In this document: one piece after another, positions 7,848-11,928 of the stretch
How the letters are laid out: each line of letters begins with the position of its first letter
Numbering within the stretch: the stretch's first letter is position 1
Assembly (NCBI GenBank): GCA_013115135.1
Contig: JABANP010000924.1
Span: 1-11,928, forward strand
Direction: 5' to 3'
Source: Perkinsus olseni
Taxonomy: Eukaryota > Perkinsozoa > Perkinsida > Perkinsidae
Length of the DNA stretch: 11,928 nucleotides
Translations under genes and position numbers: made by a program
Notes under the pieces: model-generated
Databases searched by the model: none
The model's input: the letters and a program-made list of their open reading frames with translations, nothing else
What the model was told of the DNA's origin: nothing

Positions 7848-8639
7848 TCAGTGGGTCAGACGCGCAATTTTCGGCAGCCGAGACACAGTTCGGTTCGGGT
7901 CACGTTTGAAGGTGACACTCCACCGGAAGCTGCGGTATAGAATAGAGCGTGGATCGTGGATATTGAGTCGACGGTGTCTCAGAATCTCGGTGCAGTGAGC
8001 GGTCAACTCCACTACATCGACAGAGTGGACCCTCAGTTTGAGTGCAGGGCGTACTTTGTCAGGTAGGGTTTCATACAACTTCTCGTCAAACCCATAGACA
8101 GAAGATCCATCGACAGGAGATCCATCGACAGAAGATCCATCGACAGAAGATCCATCGACAGGGGACCCATCGACAGAAGACCCATCGACAGAAGATCCAT
8201 CGACAGAAGATCCATCGGGAGCAGTCGGTGTGTTTGCCGTCTCCACCTTCACCCCAGTGATTCTGCTCGTCTTTGTCGGGTCCAGAGCCTCGCACAGAGC
8301 CTTACCGAAGTTATGCAGGTCGGTTCCCTCTAGGCCGGGCCGGATGAAATCTCGTATGCCAAGTACCGCAGAGTCGTTTCGCGCCTGTATTCCGAAGAAG
8401 CTGCGCTGATACGTTGGGAACTGGAATACCCGACGTAAAAAAGAGCTGGGCTGCTTGACCATGTCAAGCATACCGATAGACACCTTGTCATTTACGTATG
8501 TGCACAGCCTAAGGTGTGGTACATCGTTGGGTAGATCTTCCTTAGCCGGGTCGAAAATGCCAAATGAGAGCGAACCTGGAGCCGCGCTATTGCCGAGGAT
8601 AATCGGCAGGACTGAGATCTTGACCAGGATAGATGACAT
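7848..8639 (-). CDS. Predicted secreted protein, paralogue B with tandem-repeat insert (263 aa)
   Basis: Start chosen at the ATG at 8639, because it opens with a hydrophobic leader ending ILGNSAAPG that lines up with ILVNSAAPS of the protein at 5744-6271. The frame remains open upstream to 8921 without another convincing start; that extension reads as plausible protein, so an alternative N-terminus cannot be excluded. Shared landmarks are EDLPNDVPHLRLCT, LEGTDLHNFGKALCEALD, LTAHCTEI and a C-terminal YRSFRWSVTFKRD. Between the ALCEALD block and the C-terminal block it has an insert of roughly 65 residues absent from paralogue A, containing eight DG-S-S/P-V repeats (residues about 142-181). The repeat lies inside an otherwise conserved domain boundary and is hydrophilic, so it probably forms an exposed flexible loop. 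Function unknown. Confidence 0.75.
   Translation of the reverse strand: MSSILVKISVLPIILGNSAAPGSLSFGIFDPAKEDLPNDVPHLRLCTYVNDKVSIGMLDMVKQPSSFLRRVFQFPTYQRSFFGIQARNDSAVLGIRDFIRPGLEGTDLHNFGKALCEALDPTKTSRITGVKVETANTPTAPDGSSVDGSSVDGSSVDGSPVDGSSVDGSSVDGSPVDGSSVYGFDEKLYETLPDKVRPALKLRVHSVDVVELTAHCTEILRHRRLNIHDPRSILYRSFRWSVTFKRDPNRTVSRLPKIARLTH
8097..8216 (-). repeat. Eight tandem 15-bp units coding DGS(S/P)V
   Basis: The + strand unit is GACAGAAGATCCATC repeated eight times without interruption. Variants carry AGG or GGGG in place of AGAAG or AGA, and CCC in place of TCC. The unit is a multiple of three, so copy-number change would keep the frame of the secreted protein. The substitutions change only Ser to Pro or are silent, which suggests selection on the peptide. 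Every frame through it is open, which explains spurious reading frames here on both strands. Confidence 0.95.
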
Positions 8640-8998
8640 CGAGCGGTGATGAGCAAGAAACTCTGTGCTAAGCAAGTTCGGGGGCGAGTTCCAGTAGGAG
8701 ACAGAATGGGTCCGGCTGATTGCAGTGGACATGAGCGATATACTGGTATCTAGCAGGTAGGTATCATCGCTATTCCGCGAGGAAAATTCCGCGCCGCTCT
8801 TGAGGTGTGTCCCGCCACTGCGCAGGAGACACGAAATCCAATTCTCGTGTACGTCAATCGCGTTCGCCATGCCGATCGGTATGTACATCTGTAAGAATGG
8901 AGCAGTGGTAGCGTCAATCACCCGCTCAGACCGGATCGAAACTCACCAGATCCGTACGAAGACACCACTTTAGGAGCCAGCTTATAGATAACGCAATT
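8640..8998. other. Upstream region of paralogue B
   Basis: The frame of the secreted protein stays open on the minus strand to 8921, with no signal-peptide-like alternative start. Either it is an unrecognised upstream exon or 5' leader sequence. No other gene or named promoter element is seen. Confidence 0.35.
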
Positions 8999-9057
8999 CA
9001 ACCCTTGCACCTTAGGGTGCACTACCACTGGTAGTGTACCCTAAGGTGCAAGGGTTG
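8999..9057. repeat. Near-perfect 59-bp palindrome with one-base axis
   Basis: Left arm 8999-9027 and right arm 9029-9057 are complementary at 28 of 29 positions around the single base 9028. The arms contain CACCTTAGGGT. The palindrome lies about 360 bp upstream of the secreted protein gene starting at 8639. A cruciform, a fold-back element or a small-RNA hairpin source are all possible. Confidence 0.95.
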
Positions 9058-9093
9058 TGCAACACTGCTAGTCTACCAGTAGTGCACAATAGA

Positions 9094-9243
9094 TACGATA
9101 AATCGTAAGATACTATCTACTACGGTGTCCGCGAGTAATAACGCTGCAACACGCTAAGAGTGTTACGAGTGTTAACCACTACGCTTGACTAGCGTAGTCA
9201 AGCGCAGATCGTCAAGCGCGTGATGCCACTGCATGCCATGCAG
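9094..9243. repeat. Cluster of short hairpins downstream of the 59-bp palindrome
   Basis: Perfect stems: TACGAT/ATCGTA (9094-9107, loop AA), CGCTTGACTA/TAGTCAAGCG (9182-9204, loop GCG) and CTGCATG/CATGCAG (9229-9243, one-base loop). No reading frame spans them. Together with 8999-9057 they make a 245-bp block dominated by dyad symmetry. Confidence 0.8.
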
Positions 9244-9489
9244 AGTTGGCTTCTTCGTATGTCAATCCGCCTGCTAGGGGGACGATTATAATGCATCATT
9301 GTCCTTTGTTAGCTACTTCATTAATCTCCTTCTGTACTCCCTCTCACATCTTGGGTCCTTGCTATGGCCCTCCCAGGCTCATGGTACCAGCAGGAGTGGA
9401 GATATAATTGTATTTGGAGAAATGCCAGAGCTCGAGGCCGTTCCAGGAAAGCCAAATAAATCGATCTCTTCGAGGCTGGACGCCAGCCG

Positions 9490-9581
9490 CTGGTGAGGCT
9501 CACCAGGTTAGCGTTCCAATGTCTAAGTCCCTATCCTCCAGCTCCCTTTCGAGATCCTCCGACGAGCTGCTCGTCACGAGC
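9490..9581. repeat. Three one-base-axis palindromes
   Basis: CTGGTGAG/CTCACCAG around base 9498 (9490-9506), GACGAGC/GCTCGTC around 9568 (9561-9575) and GCTCGT/ACGAGC around 9575 (9569-9581) are all perfect. The second and third share an arm, so alternative hairpins compete. Confidence 0.8.
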
Positions 9582-9944
9582 AACTTCAGCTCGGCTTCGG
9601 CCAGAATTACTTTTTTACGCTAATCGCGTAGACTTTCCTATACCTGCCAAGGACGGAGAAGCACAGTCTGGGAGACCATGAAACATGGGCCATGCGGTCG
9701 AGGATATCAGGAATGAACGCGAAGGTGGGGGCCCATGAATGATGTATCATCCAGGTATACCGTTCGAGTTATCATGATTCACCCGGTATATGGCCCTCAA
9801 GTTATTCTTGAAGTTCAAGAGTACCCGCCTTTCCGAGCTGCACCAACGTGTCTCGCTGAATCCCACCGTCGCGAGAAATGGGATGTTCATCTTCTCCGCA
9901 GCCTCCCTGATGCGCTCGTACCTCGACCGGAGGTGGCTCGTATC
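9500..9944 (-). pseudogene. Fragmented coding region, possibly a decayed hAT-like transposase (C-terminal part)
   Basis: Three protein-like minus-strand frames follow in order. 9747-9944 reads RYERIREAAEKMNIPF, then FSETRWCSSERRVLLNFKNN and LRAIYR. About 9607-9735 reads FIPDILDRMAHVSWSPRLCF and then LGRYRKVYAISVKK. 9500 to about 9620 reads ILAEAELKLLVTSSSSEDLE and then RELEDRDLDIGTL. The TRW-x-S motif after an R-I-R segment recalls the middle of hAT-type transposases. The second and third frames are offset by one base at a run of six A, so one extra A would join them; that suggests decay by slippage, although tiny introns are an alternative. No terminal inverted repeats bounding the fragment were found. 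Family assignment is tentative. Confidence 0.33.
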
Positions 9945-10211
9945 TCAGGCTGCAGAGATCGATAAGCTTGTAAGTATCTTGGGCATACAATTCCAGCCTA
10001 AATGCCACATTATGATGAACCAATGGGCCACGCTTTCCCCCATTCTCTTCTGGGGTGATCAGTCCCGAGTGACCGTGAATGGACTGCTCACAATTATTGA
10101 ATGCTTGAGCTCGGAGTCGTGATAACAGTTCGTGTGGAGTTATACACAGCCTTCATCGTGGCAATCAACGCATGATAACCACTATCTGACATCTTAGCTC
10201 GAGTAATCCTC

Positions 10212-10268
10212 GACGAAGACATGGCTGTAAGATGAACTCTGAGTTCATCTTACAGCCATGTCTTCGTC
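10212..10268. repeat. Perfect 57-bp palindrome with one-base axis
   Basis: Left arm 10212-10239 and right arm 10241-10268 are complementary at all 28 positions around base 10240. A smaller one, CATTGA/TCAATG around one base, follows at 10271-10283, and an even palindrome with nine-base arms lies at 10420-10437. The large palindrome falls inside the broken minus-strand coding region. Confidence 0.97.
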
Positions 10269-10419
10269 TACATTGAGTCAATGAACTCAATAAAGCTCCA
10301 ATCGATCTGAAGCCCTTTAGTGCCCGAGAGCTTCCCAGCCAAGTACACCTCTTCCAGCTTTGCGATAGAGACTTATCCATCGCCGCAACGAAAGAATGGC
10401 TAGCTTCTCGAAGGCGGAA

Positions 10420-10437
10420 CAGTGCTCCGGAGCACTG
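10420..10437. repeat. 18-bp perfect even-length palindrome
   Basis: CAGTGCTCC at 10420-10428 is followed at once by its complement GGAGCACTG at 10429-10437. It is the only even-axis palindrome with arms of seven or more that I noticed in the window. Confidence 0.85.
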
Positions 10438-10853
10438 AAACTTGCCCATCATTGCCTCGGCTTTTGCGCAAAGCTCCGCAAACTTCGCCGTCTACTACCG
10501 TCTACTTCATCTACTATATGAATCTTCAACTTTCGCAAAAAAACTCATTAGTATCGACATAATCAGAAGACGGTTCTGCTATCTCTTCCCAGGCAAATAG
10601 ATCAGCTGCTTGGTTCAACGTCTGTTCTCCGTTATGGCCAGTTGTCAAAATATGTTGACTACAGAGGTCTCTCAATTTCCCCACAACAGTCCAAGGAAGA
10701 AACAGACAAGGAGGCTCAGAGATGGAGTCGAAACGAAACTCCGGCAAGTCGGACCCCCTCCATGGTTTGGAGCAGCAGCTGCATTAATCCGGCACCAGTT
10801 TTGTCGGCGTCAGTTTTTCCTCCCGGGTGGTAAAAAGCCCGTCCCGATCGAAT

Positions 10854-11076
10854 CCGCAGTTTAACTGCGGCAGTTATCTTGCCGGCGATCAACGTACTTA
10901 GAGACACTGCCTGCTCGAATTCGCCTGCCCAAAGTGACGGGTACGCGAGAGTGACTTTGTCAGACTGATAGTAGAAATAGATGGATAGTTAACATAGATG
11001 ACTCTGAAATTGATGACCGCTACTGAGTAACGGCCCCGATCGGACGAAACCTATCTCCGATTCGGAGGCTCCGAAT
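10854..11076. repeat. Two 8+1+8 palindromes
   Basis: CCGCAGTT/AACTGCGG around base 10862 (10854-10870) and ATTCGGAG/CTCCGAAT around base 11068 (11060-11076) are both perfect. Confidence 0.8.
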
Positions 11077-11131
11077 GATATGTCAGGCTCGGTAAAGATG
11101 TAATTAAGCCGTGCCAGAATTGCGTCCCTTA

Positions 11132-11240
11132 ACTGGGAGTCCCAGTCTGGGACGAATATTGACTCTTATGTGCGTATCAGACACACGCTGCTCTATCATC
11201 ACGACTCCGTATGACCGGGTCAAAAGTTTTGACCCGGTCA
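11132..11240. repeat. Three one-base-axis palindromes, longest 14+1+14
   Basis: ACTGGGA/TCCCAGT (11132-11146) and GTCCCAG/CTGGGAC (11139-11153) overlap by one arm. TGACCGGGTCAAAA pairs with its complement around base 11226 (11212-11240) and extends imperfectly outward through CGACTCC. All core stems are perfect. Confidence 0.9.
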
Positions 11241-11347
11241 GTAAGGAGTCGAATACGTTTCGAAAGTAAGGGGTCGAATTGCGTTCTTCTGTTGGCTCGA
11301 CGAGGTCGGGAGCGCATCCTGGTGCCGATCGATGTGAGCCCCTGTTG

Positions 11348-11928
11348 ATGGCCTGTTTCAATACAATGTCAAAGAAACTACAAGCAGAAGTGAAACGCCT
11401 CGATGAGGAACTCAACTCCGCGATAGCAAAACTGGGTAGCCTCGAAGCACAGGCCAGCGAAGACCGAGATGGCCATGAAGAGATGTTGAAGGGATACAGA
11501 CAGGAGGTGCGAGGCTGAAAGACAGTATGACTTTGTATTCTTCGAGTGAATCTACCACTATCAGGGTGGAAGATAGTAGATATCATAGTGGCACTATGGT
11601 ATGGTGAACCTTCCTTCGTCTCGTCGATTTTCACAACACAGGTTGAGCGCCTTGTGAAATCCGTAGAGGATATGAAGGCGAACGAGGACATGGCGAGCTT
11701 GAAGGAGGAGCTGCAAGGGGCGAGCCAGTCTCTCGAGGAAGTGAGGCGTGTAGCTGCAGAAGAGAAGGCCGAACACAGTCGGGCTCAAGAGAAGAGAGAT
11801 AAGGAAGTGCGCAAGCCAGGCGTGAATGCGATAAGCTTGACCGATAAATTGCAATGAATATCATTTTGAGGACCTCAGGTCCTAGACCTGAAGAGAGCCA
11901 TCGAGGCGTTGGAAGCCCTCGTCGGCTG
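11348..11928 (+). CDS. 5' part of a long coiled-coil protein, three exons, runs off the window
   Basis: Exon A (ATG at 11348 or 11366, to 11506) encodes KKLQAEVKRLDEELNSAIAK and more. A 135-nt intron (11507-11641, GTGCGA to ACACAG) leads to exon B (11642-11806), VERLVKSVEDMKANEDMASL and more. A 72-nt intron (11807-11878, GTGCGC to CCTCAG) leads to exon C (11879 to the edge), VLDLKRAIEALEALVG. Both introns are multiples of three and fall in phase 0, so one frame continues throughout, and both donors begin GTGCG. The peptide is dominated by Glu, Lys, Leu and Ala in heptad-like spacing with no proline inside, as in myosin-tail or golgin-type coiled coils. No catalytic domain is visible before the edge, so the specific family cannot be named. 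The upstream start is uncertain because the frame remains open to 11279. Confidence 0.65.
11584..11598. repeat. 7+1+7 palindrome inside a coiled-coil gene intron
   Basis: CATAGTG pairs perfectly with CACTATG around base 11591 and extends imperfectly by four bases on each side. It lies in the 135-nt intron, the larger of the two introns in this gene. Confidence 0.75.

Larger units (their letters stand above)
9945..10500 (-). pseudogene. Upstream fragments of the same broken minus-strand coding region
   Basis: Frames in translation order: KFAELCAKAEAMMGKFQCSG and on (about 10370-10490); LAKLEEVYLAGKLSGTKGLQ then IDWSFIEFIDSM (about 10270-10365); a segment reading TRAKMSDSGYHALIATMKAV (ending near 10100); and VHHNVAFRLELYAQDTYKLI (about 9960-10025). 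Each is protein-like, but consecutive pieces sit in different frames without clear splice sites. The HNVAFRLELYAQD piece, placed just before the TRW segment, resembles in position the C-x-A-H-x-L-x-L motif of hAT transposases, but it lacks the canonical cysteine. A perfect 57-bp palindrome interrupts the series. This may be an eroded gene or an intron-rich one I could not solve. Confidence 0.28.
10501..11347. other. Palindrome-rich gap with weak minus-strand frames
   Basis: Two minus-strand frames read as plausible but unrecognised protein: 10526-10747 (LRDLCSQHILTTGHNGEQTL and on, acidic end) and 10716-10907 (FYHPGGKTDADKTGAGLMQL and on). They overlap in different frames and might be exons or debris of the region to their left. 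From 10854 to 11240 the DNA is dominated by short perfect palindromes, listed separately. An imperfect direct repeat of about 20 bp, GTAAGGAGTCGAATACG then GTAAGGGGTCGAATTGCG, lies near 11241-11285. Confidence 0.4.

Noticed and set aside
8097..8216. CRISPR-like array
   Set aside because: Units are 15 bp, head to tail, without spacers, and lie inside a coding frame. The 21-bp units at 358-420 also lack spacers.
8086..8295. Alternative repetitive frames on both strands across the 15-bp repeat
   Set aside because: A 15-bp repeat without stop codons is open in several frames. Only the frame encoding DGS(S/P)V belongs to a protein with a signal peptide and a paralogue.
9299..9496. + strand frame with a hydrophobic start resembling a signal peptide
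   Set aside because: It begins only with TTG, has no ATG, and is antisense to the more protein-like minus-strand fragments at 9500 and beyond. The hydrophobic run is short and isolated.
11104..11691. Minus-strand open frame of 195 codons
   Set aside because: It is antisense to exons A and B of the coiled-coil gene, whose introns are canonical and phase-consistent. The antisense peptide is Ser/Arg-rich and looks like a shadow of Glu/Lys/Leu codons.

Overview
The window looks like nuclear DNA of a unicellular eukaryote. Genes are broken by many very short GT-AG introns (about 40-70 nt), intergenic DNA is mobile-element rich, and two genes encode small proteins with N-terminal secretion signals. 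The style fits a Perkinsus-like alveolate protist, but that is an impression from gene architecture and not a database match. I see no rRNA, tRNA, CRISPR array or bacterial operon.

Layout. Positions 88-470 hold a complete 383-bp MITE-like element with perfect 45-bp terminal inverted repeats. About 1 kb without a recognisable gene follows, ending in a hairpin-rich stretch. From about 1569 to 4683 on the + strand runs an intron-rich gene whose spliced product I recognise as THO complex subunit 1 (THOC1/HPR1), a nuclear mRNA-export and transcription factor. Its C-terminal two thirds can be joined exon by exon with consistent phase; its N-terminal exons are partly resolved. An AT-rich stretch with minus-strand reading frames lies inside a candidate large intron.

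Positions 5744-6271 and 7848-8639, both on the minus strand, encode two paralogous predicted secreted proteins. The second carries an inserted 15-bp (5-residue) tandem repeat. Between them are weak minus-strand reading frames that may be exons. From about 8999 to 9243 there is a cluster of palindromes. From about 9330 to 10500 there is a fragmented minus-strand coding region, possibly a decayed hAT-like transposase, which contains a perfect 57-bp palindrome. From 11348 to the right edge, three + strand exons encode a long coiled-coil protein that runs off the window.

The most unusual signal is a set of at least 13 perfect or near-perfect palindromes with a single-base axis and arms of 7-29 bp. 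They are scattered from 5.4 kb to the right end and absent from the THOC1 exons, far above the less than one expected by chance.
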